A DNA stretch of 5,353 nucleotides, taken from Solirubrobacterales bacterium (GTDB lineage Bacteria; Actinomycetota; Thermoleophilia; Solirubrobacterales; Solirubrobacteraceae). Each line of letters starts with the position of its first letter. Within the stretch, counting starts at the first letter, position 1. Under the pieces are notes generated by a model. That model searched no databases. It worked only from the letters and a program-made list of their open reading frames with translations, and had not been told where the DNA came from. The stretch is taken from positions 1 through 5,353 of the forward strand of contig JAFMRN010000183.1 of NCBI GenBank assembly GCA_017354065.1, given 5' to 3'. Made by a program: the position numbers and the translations under genes. Shown one piece after another: positions 1 to 5,353 of this stretch.

Positions 1-324
1 ATCGTTTTGCTCATTGGCCGGCCAGGTCTCGCCTGACAGGGCGTCGTCGAGGGTCGGCGCCCGGCGCGAGCCGCCGCGCTTCTGCCGGCGCCGCCCGAAC
101 AGGCCACGGCGCCGCTCCGGCGCGCTGGCCTCAGGGTCGTAGTCGGGAACCGAGCCCTCCCGGATCCAACCTTCGCTCAGCGCCTGGGGCTTGCACAGCT
201 CACAGACCCGGTGGCGGGTTCCACCGCCGATGAAGATCTCCGCGCTCTCACCGCGCAGTAGGGTCCGGCCACAGATGTCGCACGGCGTGTATCCGTGGTC
301 GGGGCGTATGTCCCTGGTGCTCAT
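1..324 (-). CDS. Four-cysteine zinc-ribbon-like protein, 3' end outside the window
   Basis: The first 108 codons are visible, and the frame is still open at the left edge. An ATG at 324-322 lies 7 nt after the stop of the upstream sigma factor gene, with only a weak AGGT-like ribosome site that overlaps that stop, so translational coupling is likely. The N-terminal part has two CxxC pairs (C15/C18 in PCDICGRTLL and C41/C44 in VCELCKP), 22 residues apart. That is the layout of a small zinc ribbon or treble-clef knuckle. An acidic and proline-containing stretch follows (about 56-70), then a strongly basic patch (about 71-88, rich in Arg with GLFGRRRQKR), then an ordinary polar segment. No catalytic motif, signal peptide or membrane segment is visible. 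I do not recognise a named family. The basic patch could bind nucleic acid or an acidic partner, but this is inference. The gene itself is well supported by its start, its spacing and the unbroken frame. Confidence 0.75.
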   Translation of the reverse strand, partial: MSTRDIRPDHGYTPCDICGRTLLRGESAEIFIGGGTRHRVCELCKPQALSEGWIREGSVPDYDPEASAPERRRGLFGRRRQKRGGSRRAPTLDDALSGETWPANEQND

Positions 325-331
325 TCGAAAC

Positions 332-1111
332 CTAATCTAGCTCGCCGCTCAGCTTGGATCGCAAGCGCAGTACCGCCTTGGTATGCAGCTGTGAAACGCG
401 GGATTCGGTAACCCCCAGAACCTCACCGATTTCCCGCAACGTGAGGTTCTCGTAGTAGTACAGCGAGGTCACGAGCTGCTCCCTGTCGGGCAGTGCCGAG
501 ATCGCCGAGGAAATCCGATCCTGAAGCTCGCTCTGATCGACGATCGCGGCCGGATCCGGCGCGTTGGGGTCAGCGAGGGTGTCCAGCAGGCTGACCTGGT
601 CGCCGTTCTGGTCGGTGGTGTTCCACAACTCCTCCAGCGCGACGAACGTCGTGCCGGCGATCTGCACCAGCGCGTCCTGGAAATCCGCGACCGACATCTC
701 CAGTTCGGCTGCCATCTCCTCGTCGCTGGGCGCACGCTGGAGCTTCGCCTCAAGGCGCTGGTTGGCGCGTTCGATCTCACGTGCGCGTGCGCGCACCGAT
801 CGCGGAACCCAATCAAGTGCCCTCAGCTCATCCAGGATCGCCCCGCGGATCCGGATCATCGCGTAGGTCTCGAATTTGATCTCACGCGCCAGATCAAATC
901 GCTCAATCGCGTGGATCAGACCCCCCAGGCCGTAGCTGACCAGGTCAGCCTCATCCACGTGCGCGGGCAGGTTGGAGGTCATCCGCCCCGCCACGTACTT
1001 GACCAGCGGCGAGTAAGCCACCACCAGGCGTTCACGCACGCGCTGGTCGCTCTCGGACTTGTATCTACGCCACAGTTCCTTTAACTCGACTGCCTTGACG
1101 TTCGTGTCCAT
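332..1111 (-). CDS. whiG: RNA polymerase sigma factor of the FliA/WhiG family
   Basis: This 259-residue alternative sigma factor of the sigma-70 group 3 type directs RNA polymerase core to a dedicated promoter set. All three conserved parts are present. Region 2 (about 28-98) includes YSPLVKYVAGRM, the ADLVSYGLGGLIHAIERFD segment and KFETYA-RIRGAILDELRALDW. Region 3 (about 103-183) starts with VPRSVRARAREIE. Region 4 (about 198-252) has LPDREQLVTSLYYYENLTL and a helix-turn-helix at 223-248 ending in VTESRVSQLHTKAV. The DELRALDWVPRSVR block and the full-length region 3 are typical of WhiG and FliA. Length matches the family (about 240-280). The start is ATG at 1111-1109, 18 nt after xerC, with only a weak GGAAA ribosome site. 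In Streptomyces WhiG triggers sporulation, and in motile bacteria FliA runs late flagellar genes. The sequence cannot decide which role applies, nor whether an anti-sigma factor acts on it. The whiG symbol reflects the actinobacterial context. Confidence 0.93.
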   Translation of the reverse strand: MDTNVKAVELKELWRRYKSESDQRVRERLVVAYSPLVKYVAGRMTSNLPAHVDEADLVSYGLGGLIHAIERFDLAREIKFETYAMIRIRGAILDELRALDWVPRSVRARAREIERANQRLEAKLQRAPSDEEMAAELEMSVADFQDALVQIAGTTFVALEELWNTTDQNGDQVSLLDTLADPNAPDPAAIVDQSELQDRISSAISALPDREQLVTSLYYYENLTLREIGEVLGVTESRVSQLHTKAVLRLRSKLSGELD

Positions 1112-1129
1112 ATACTGATTTCCGAGATA

Positions 1130-1993
1130 TTAGGCGCGTGGGTGCGCTCTCGCGTAGGCAGTGCGTAACCGCGCGGAGTCGACCCGCGTGTAAACCTGGG
1201 TGGTCGAGATGGACGCGTGCCCCAGCAGCTCCTGAATCGCGCGCAGGTCGGCACCGCCCTCCAGCAGGTGCGTGGCGTAGGAGTGGCGCAACGCGTGTGG
1301 GTGGGTCGGCTGGCGCAGCCGCAACCGCCGGCGCACGTCCGATGTGTTCAGCCGCCGGCCGCTCTTGGAGACGAACAGCGCGCTTTGTGCGTCTGCGCTG
1401 AGCGTCGGACGGGCGCGCTCCAGGTAGACCGTGAGTGCCTGGCAGGCGTGCTCCCCGACGGGAACCACGCGCGTCTTGTCGCCTTTGCCGTGGACGCGCA
1501 GCTGCTCGGAGTCGAAGTCGACGCTGTCAGTGTCGAGGTCCACTATCTCTTCGGCGCGCAGTCCGCAGCCATAGGAGAGCTCGAACATCGCGCGGTCGCG
1601 TAGGTCCAGCGGACCGTTGGCCGGGATCGCATCAAGCATCTCGGCCATCGCCGCCGGCTTGTGGACGTCCGGGAGGTGCTGGCTCTTCTTTGGTGCCGAG
1701 AGCAGCTCCGCCGGGTTTGAGGGGCATTCGCCAAGCTCGACCAGAACCCGCAACAGCGATCGGATCGATGCCAGCTTCCGCGCGACGCTTGTGCTGGCCT
1801 GGCCTTGCTCCGACAGCCCGGCCAGGTAGCGGCGCAGCCACTTCACGTCCAGCCCGGCGGGACCCAGGCCGCGCGGTTCCGCCCAGGCCCGCAGTTGCCT
1901 GATATCGGCCCGGTAGGCCTTGACGGTCTTCTCCGCGACCGCGCGCCGGCCGAGGTCCGCCTCCAACTCAGCCAGTGCCTGATCCCAGTTCAC
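1130..1993 (-). CDS. xerC: Tyrosine site-specific recombinase, XerC/XerD type
   Basis: This 287-residue cytoplasmic recombinase probably resolves chromosome dimers at a dif site. The N-terminal SAM-like, core-binding domain spans about 1-95 (EKTVKAYRADIRQLRAW, ARKLASIRSLLRVL). The catalytic domain follows, and every active-site residue is present: R146 (SYGCGLRAEE), K170 (HGKGDKTR), H233 and R236 (PHALRHSYATHLL), H259 (LLGHASISTTQ) and the nucleophile Y268 (VYTRV). Spacings match E. coli XerD except for a 9-residue shortening between the lysine and the H-x-x-R motif. The start is GTG at 1993-1991, chosen because MNWDQALAELEADL begins just where Xer N-termini usually do. No strong ribosome site precedes it. 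It lies 50 nt after the transpeptidase gene and 18 nt before whiG, so shared transcription is likely. Neighbouring dprA and whiG argue for a housekeeping XerC rather than a phage integrase. The XerC versus XerD assignment rests on context only. Confidence 0.9.
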   Translation of the reverse strand: MNWDQALAELEADLGRRAVAEKTVKAYRADIRQLRAWAEPRGLGPAGLDVKWLRRYLAGLSEQGQASTSVARKLASIRSLLRVLVELGECPSNPAELLSAPKKSQHLPDVHKPAAMAEMLDAIPANGPLDLRDRAMFELSYGCGLRAEEIVDLDTDSVDFDSEQLRVHGKGDKTRVVPVGEHACQALTVYLERARPTLSADAQSALFVSKSGRRLNTSDVRRRLRLRQPTHPHALRHSYATHLLEGGADLRAIQELLGHASISTTQVYTRVDSARLRTAYARAHPRA

Positions 1994-2043
1994 GGCGCTT
2001 GTTTCGCCGCGGAGGCCGTACCCCCTGCGCAGCCGCCGGCGGT

Positions 2044-3690
2044 CTAGTTGACCTGAACGATCGTGCCGATCGGTGTGAACTGGTACACCGATGCGGCCTC
2101 ACCGTCGGGCATCTCGACGCAGCCGTCGCTTTGCGGCGACCCGTAAGAGGCGCGGTTGAAGGCGTGCAGCGCGTCGCCACCGTTGAAGTAGGAGACCCAC
2201 TTGATGCCCTTGTCGTGGTAGGGCGTGCCGTCCGGGTTGGTGCCGCTCATGGTCGTGACCGGCGTGTGCTCGAACACGGCGAAGGTTCCCGATGCGGTCG
2301 GCGATGATGACTGGCCGGTATTGACCGCGCCCGACGCGGTGGTCTTGCCGTTGTGCCAGGTGCTCTCGCTCTGGGAGGCCTTCGACACCGACACGAACGT
2401 GTATCCGAACGTGTTCACCTTGTGGGCGATCGCGTCCTTGATCAACGTCTTCCATACCGTCGGGTTGACGGCAGTGGCCGGAGTCGTGGCGTCCTCCAGC
2501 GTGGACAGGGACTGCGTCAGATCGTGGCTGTTCTCAAACGCCATCAGCGCGCCCTTGGTGATCTCGCCCATGTGACCGGGCGACCACATGCCCTTCAGGG
2601 CGGCCGGCGTGTTGCCGTAGCGGAAGACAAAGCTCCCCTTCGGCGGGTGCGCCGCGGCCTTCAGCTGCGCGGCCATGCTCGTGCCGGCGCCCGGGCCATG
2701 CCAGTTGACGGGCAGATAGCCGGTCTGGGCGAGCAGCTCTTGCAGCCGCGTCATGGAGCCCTGAGGCGTGGTCCAGCTGCCGACCGGGCCGCTGGAACCG
2801 ACCAGGTGGACGCCCGCGGGGAGCGACATGCTCACGTGCGCGTTGATGCCGTAGCCGTAGCCGGTCGGGATGAAGCGGATCGAGTGCGCGTTCAGCGTGT
2901 GCCAGCTGCCGGAACCGGCCGGCGTGATGGTCGGCATCTTGCCGTGCAGCGCCTTGCTAACCGTGTCGGAGAAGGTCAGCGTGATCGGCGTGCTCGGCCC
3001 GAGCGGCTGGCCGGGGCCCGGTGAGGCGGCGGCGGTCGAGCCGGTGCCTGCGGGGAACCAGGAGATCGCCTGCGGGGACGAGCGCTCCCAGCTGCGCGGC
3101 GTGGCGAGCACGCTGAGCGTGCCGGCAGTCCCCTGCTGGGGCACCGTGACCTGACCGGCGGGGGATGTGAAAGTCTTGTGGGTGAGCGGCTTGCCGGAGA
3201 TCCCGTACGCGGCACGTACGACCGGCTGGCTGAAGCGCACGTTCAGCGCCTGGCCGGGCTTGACCGACAGGTAGCCCTGGGTCAGCTTCGCCACCGGCGT
3301 GGTCACGTGCAGCTGAACGTTCTTTGTCTTGCCCGCGAGCCAGGCGTCCCAGCCGGGACGCTGAATCGTCGCGAAGACCTTGACCTTCGAGCCGGTCGGG
3401 ACCTTGGTGGTCGGGTAGACCTCGTTGCCGACGGCCTTCACGGGCAGCGCGTGCTGGTCGTTGCCGATAACCGCACTGAGCTTGGTGACCTTGCCGCCGC
3501 CGAAGGGCATCTTCAGGGTCGCCAGGGACTTGGCCGACGCGCTGATACCCGGTGATGAGGTGAGGATCAGCAGAACCAGCGCGACAACGACGATGATCGG
3601 CGCAGCGAGCGCTCCGAGCCCGAGGAGTTTCCCTTTAGGGCTGCGCTCGGGCTGAATGATGAGTTGTCTTGGTGCTGTGGCTGTGCTCAT
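2044..3690 (-). CDS. Membrane-anchored L,D-transpeptidase (YkuD fold) with Ig-like modules
   Basis: This 548-residue envelope enzyme is predicted to make 3->3 peptidoglycan cross-links or attach proteins to peptide stems. A basic N-terminus (RSPKGK, about 16-21) precedes one membrane segment (about 24-43), which should leave the rest outside the membrane. Next come about 180-250 residues of beta-rich, Ser/Thr/Gly/Pro-rich sequence resembling Ig-like repeats. The clearest is about 228-308 (PSTPITLTFSDTVS to MSLPAGV). A peptidoglycan-binding-like region follows in two pieces (MTRLQELLAQTGYLP at 313-327; MGEITKGALMAFENSHDL at 374-391). The YkuD domain is about 425-548, with WHNGK, GTFAVFEH, H509 as likely general base and C524 as nucleophile in SDGCVEMP. 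Most family members read S-H-G-C-x-R or x-N there, so D522 and E526 are unusual. The ATG at 3690 is the only start codon (ATG, GTG or TTG) between the last in-frame upstream stop and the membrane segment. It has a poor ribosome site. Confidence 0.88.
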   Translation of the reverse strand: MSTATAPRQLIIQPERSPKGKLLGLGALAAPIIVVVALVLLILTSSPGISASAKSLATLKMPFGGGKVTKLSAVIGNDQHALPVKAVGNEVYPTTKVPTGSKVKVFATIQRPGWDAWLAGKTKNVQLHVTTPVAKLTQGYLSVKPGQALNVRFSQPVVRAAYGISGKPLTHKTFTSPAGQVTVPQQGTAGTLSVLATPRSWERSSPQAISWFPAGTGSTAAASPGPGQPLGPSTPITLTFSDTVSKALHGKMPTITPAGSGSWHTLNAHSIRFIPTGYGYGINAHVSMSLPAGVHLVGSSGPVGSWTTPQGSMTRLQELLAQTGYLPVNWHGPGAGTSMAAQLKAAAHPPKGSFVFRYGNTPAALKGMWSPGHMGEITKGALMAFENSHDLTQSLSTLEDATTPATAVNPTVWKTLIKDAIAHKVNTFGYTFVSVSKASQSESTWHNGKTTASGAVNTGQSSSPTASGTFAVFEHTPVTTMSGTNPDGTPYHDKGIKWVSYFNGGDALHAFNRASYGSPQSDGCVEMPDGEAASVYQFTPIGTIVQVN

Positions 3691-3721
3691 AGGCTGACCC
3701 GGCCGGCCGCTTAAGTTGTGA

Positions 3722-3818
3722 GCAGCTTCGGGAACTATACCTTCGTTCCTCCCAGATTCGCATCTGGGAAGCGTGCTGCAAGGTACTTGTCAGCGATTCT
3801 TACCAACAAGTGCACCCT
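3722..3818 (-). promoter_or_regulatory. Candidate structured 5' leader RNA of the transpeptidase gene
   Basis: This lies in the 154-nt gap between the unknown membrane protein gene and the transpeptidase gene (3691-3844), which is clearly less GC-rich than its flanks. The minus-strand transcript can form two adjoining elements. Element A (3780-3818) has a 10-pair arm, 3802-3811 with 3785-3794 (three G-U wobbles), around a 7-nt loop. It is extended by a 5-pair helix, 3814-3818 with 3780-3784, separated by a 2-nt bulge. Element B (3722-3779) is a three-way junction: a closing stem GCAGC/GCUGC (3775-3779 with 3722-3726) plus two CG pairs (3772-3773 with 3729-3730), a perfect 8-pair hairpin with a GCGA tetraloop (3750-3769), and a 5-pair GGAAC/GUUCC hairpin (3731-3749). 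No U-run follows, so this is not a plain terminator. I matched it to no known riboswitch. Pairings are read by eye, so regulation is inference. No convincing promoter was found. Confidence 0.42.
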
Positions 3819-3844
3819 CGGTTACACGATGGATACACCGTTTA

Positions 3845-4390
3845 TCAGTCTGCCTGGGCTTTTGCCGCGGCTCCACGCCCCCGCTCCCAGCAACCGAGAC
3901 GCCAGAGATCCCGGGCCAGGCGCACGCGGTCATGGTGATGACCGATCGGCTGTGCGACGGCCGGTGCCAGGAGCCACTCTCCTTCACGGCTCAGCGCCAG
4001 CCATCTGGTCAGGACGTCGTCCGCGTCGCTGAGCTGATCGGTGTTCTCCCCGCCGAGCTCGAGCCGATGCTCAGCCAGGAGCTGGCTGCTCGCCGGCCGG
4101 TAGGACACGAACGGCGCGTGCGGGTAGATCAGGTAGGCCTGACCGCCTTCGGCCCAGACGCGCACAAAGCCCAGCGCGCGGTACATCTCCCCCGTCTCCT
4201 CACCGGCAGCGGCTTCCAACAGCTCACGCCCACGCCGCTCGGCCGAGCTGTGCTCGGCCACCGGTCCGACGCTCGGGGCGCGACGGCGGCGATTGACGGC
4301 CCGGCGCCAGCCGGCTACCAACCGCGGCGCCAGCGGTTCGGCCAGCAGACCCAAGCTCACCATTGCCACTGCGATAAGCGCGTCAAGCAC
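3845..4390 (-). CDS. Unknown protein with an N-terminal membrane segment
   Basis: This 181-residue protein belongs to no family I recognise. An N-terminal hydrophobic helix (about 4-25, ALIAVAMVSLGLLAEPL) is followed by a strongly basic stretch (RR at 29-30, RRRR at 34-37). That pattern suggests a membrane anchor with the remainder in the cytoplasm. A helical part (about 48-72, ERRGRELLEAAAGEE) leads into a compact core (about 73-111) with LGFVRVWAEGGQAYLIYPHAPFVSY, probably a beta sheet. Then come SDADDVLTRWLALSREGEWLL, a His run at 151-153, and a basic, Ala-rich tail. The start is GTG at 4390-4388, 27 nt after dprA. A stop codon lies directly before it in frame, so no earlier start exists. 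A GTG at codon 8 or an ATG at codon 10 is possible but would cut into the membrane helix. Coding is supported by GC-rich third positions and a plausible protein composition. It sits between a DNA-uptake gene and a cell-wall enzyme, which does not reveal its job. Confidence 0.7.
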   Translation of the reverse strand: MLDALIAVAMVSLGLLAEPLAPRLVAGWRRAVNRRRRAPSVGPVAEHSSAERRGRELLEAAAGEETGEMYRALGFVRVWAEGGQAYLIYPHAPFVSYRPASSQLLAEHRLELGGENTDQLSDADDVLTRWLALSREGEWLLAPAVAQPIGHHHDRVRLARDLWRLGCWERGRGAAAKAQAD

Positions 4391-4417
4391 TCACACGATT
4401 GTCTCAGAGCGCGAGCC

Positions 4418-5353
4418 TTATACGCGCGCGGTCAGCACGCCGCCCGCGCCGCGCACCACAGCCCCCTTCAGTTCCAGGCCGCTCAGCGCTTCAAGCGCGT
4501 CCGCTCCCAGTGAGGCGACCGTCGCGCGCCGGCTGCTGATCCGCTTCAACAGCGTCGCCTCCTCGGCGGTGAGGGTCGGCAGGACCGGCGGGGGCACGTC
4601 GACCATGTTCTCGCCGTAGAGCAGATCCAGCACGTCCTGTGGCCCCCGTACCAGCGCGGCTTCCAGTTTGGCTATCGCGTGGTTTGTTCCCCGTGCGTGC
4701 GCGGAGCGAACCGGGCCAGGCACCGCCGCGGTCCGGCGTCCCAGCGCCTTCGCGTCGGCCAGGGTGCTCAGCGCCCCGGACCGGGTGTTGGCCTCAACCA
4801 CGACCACCGCATCAGCCAGCGCGGCGATCAGGCGGTTGCGGGCGCGCATCGCCCAACGCCACGTGCCCGCCTCGGGCGCCTGTTCGCTCAACAGCACCCC
4901 CTGCTCCCGGATCCGGCCGTGCAGGCGGGTGTGTCGCACCGGGTAGGCACGGTCGGCGGGACCGGGCAGCACCGCGACCGTCAGCCCACCACCGGCCAGG
5001 GCGCCTTCATGCGCCGCAGCGTCTATGCCCAGCGCCATCCCGCTGATGACCGTGACCCCGGCCGCGCCCAGACCACGCCCCAGCTCGCGTGCCAGCTCAA
5101 TCCCTGCCGGTGAGGCCCGCCGGGTTCCGACCACCGCCACCGCGGCTCGATTCTCTGCGCGTGCCAGCCGCTCGGCGCCCGCAACGTGCAGCGTCGCCGG
5201 CGCGCCTGCCTCCAAGGCGCCCAGGCGTGTCGGATACCCCTCCGTGTGGCGACACAGCAACGCCAACCCGGATTCACGGGCGGCCCTGCGCCAGCGCCTG
5301 GCTTCGCTGGGAGAGAACTCCGCCAGCGTGCGGTACAGCTCGACCTGCCGGTC
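4418..5353 (-). CDS. dprA: DNA-processing protein DprA (Smf), 5' end outside the window
   Basis: DprA binds incoming single-stranded DNA during transformation and loads RecA on it; it is also widespread in species not known to be transformable. The frame is open to the right edge, giving 311 visible residues. A TTG at 5266 is therefore not the true start, and the 29 codons before it read as normal DprA sequence (AEFSPSEARRWRRAARES). After LLCRHTEGYPTRLGALEAGAP, the Rossmann-like domain runs from about 70 to 245 in this fragment: VAVVGTRRASPAG, ISGMALGIDAAAHEGAL, VAVLPGPADRAYP, RARNRLIAALADAVVVVEA, SGALSTLADAKALGR and AVPGPVRSAHARGTNHAI. The C-terminal 50 residues (about 260-311, LTAEEATLLKRISS to GGVLTARV) fit the small winged-helix domain of many DprA proteins. 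Some motifs differ from the usual: LPGPADRAYP replaces the common LGxGLDxxYP, and SGALSTLADA replaces SGSLITARLA. The stop is TAA at 4418-4420. Identity is secure; use in natural transformation is not shown. Confidence 0.93.
   Translation of the reverse strand, partial: DRQVELYRTLAEFSPSEARRWRRAARESGLALLCRHTEGYPTRLGALEAGAPATLHVAGAERLARAENRAAVAVVGTRRASPAGIELARELGRGLGAAGVTVISGMALGIDAAAHEGALAGGGLTVAVLPGPADRAYPVRHTRLHGRIREQGVLLSEQAPEAGTWRWAMRARNRLIAALADAVVVVEANTRSGALSTLADAKALGRRTAAVPGPVRSAHARGTNHAIAKLEAALVRGPQDVLDLLYGENMVDVPPPVLPTLTAEEATLLKRISSRRATVASLGADALEALSGLELKGAVVRGAGGVLTARV

Noticed and set aside
1994..2043. Imperfect GC-rich hairpin in the 50-nt gap between the transpeptidase and xerC
   Set aside because: The stem has a bulge and a 20-nt loop, and no T-run follows. 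In sequence this GC-rich such pairing is expected by chance.
2353..3024. Long plus-strand open frame (223 codons) opposite the transpeptidase gene
   Set aside because: Its predicted product is Arg/Gly/Ala-rich and repetitive with no recognisable motif, as expected for the antisense of GC-rich coding DNA.
3463..3470. GCCGATAA on the plus strand, identical to the -10 half of the FliA/WhiG promoter consensus
   Set aside because: No TAAA lies about 15 nt upstream, it is antisense inside the transpeptidase coding region, and no plus-strand gene follows. An 8-base match by chance in this composition is plausible.
3635..3763. Small minus-strand reading frame from an ATG at 3763 overlapping the transpeptidase start
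   Set aside because: There is no ribosome site before the ATG, which lies in the hairpin loop region, and the encoded peptide looks like noise. It ends shortly inside the transpeptidase gene.
3750..3769. Perfect 8-bp inverted repeat read as a rho-independent terminator
   Set aside because: No T-run follows on either strand. It fits better as an arm of the larger fold.
3784..3815. Weak sigma-70-like pair TTGTTG and TACCTT (18-nt spacer) on the minus strand
   Set aside because: Both hexamers match poorly and overlap the stronger hairpin arms, so I could not support a promoter call.
3691..3844. Possible c-di-AMP (ydaO) riboswitch before a cell-wall enzyme, prompted by GCGAATC and GGAGGAAC
   Set aside because: The remaining conserved parts (the GGGGUGAA-like and CCGACAGCUAAC-like segments) do not follow in order, and only about 35 nt remain before the start codon. 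The likeness is limited to short pieces.
3773..4513. Long plus-strand open frame (246 codons) opposite the unknown membrane protein gene
   Set aside because: It spans a non-coding leader and two genes on the other strand, and has no domain or ribosome site. It is a by-product of high GC.

Overview
This window comes from a high-GC chromosome, and all six genes read on the minus strand. The gene content (a FliA/WhiG sigma factor beside xerC and dprA, plus an L,D-transpeptidase with Ig-like repeats) suggests an actinobacterium. A deep-branching class such as Thermoleophilia (Solirubrobacter or Conexibacter relatives) is my best guess. That placement rests on remembered family resemblance, not on a search.

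In transcription order, from the right edge to the left, the layout is as follows. (1) dprA, the DNA-uptake RecA loader, has its 5' end cut by the window edge. (2) A 181-residue, probably membrane-anchored protein of unknown function follows after 27 nt. (3) A 154-nt, visibly AT-richer leader comes next; its minus-strand transcript can fold into closely packed helices. (4) A 548-residue membrane-anchored L,D-transpeptidase has Ig-like modules, a split peptidoglycan-binding-like region and a variant active-site motif. (5) A XerC-type tyrosine recombinase carries the full set of catalytic residues. (6) A WhiG/FliA-type sigma factor follows. (7) A four-cysteine zinc-ribbon-like protein comes last and runs off the left edge.

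From general knowledge, dprA, xerC and whiG tend to lie close together, upstream of rpsB-tsf, in many actinobacteria. They are therefore probably the conserved backbone here. The unknown membrane protein and the transpeptidase look like a lineage-specific cell-envelope insertion within it. Gaps after the transpeptidase are short (50, 18 and 7 nt), which fits co-transcription of transpeptidase, xerC, whiG and the zinc-ribbon gene. The only sizeable non-coding stretch is the leader before the transpeptidase, so that is the likeliest control point for the downstream block.

No mobile element, CRISPR array, tRNA or rRNA was seen. The observations most worth following up are the structured leader, the S-D-G-C active-site variant of the transpeptidase, and the zinc-ribbon gene tightly coupled to the sigma factor.
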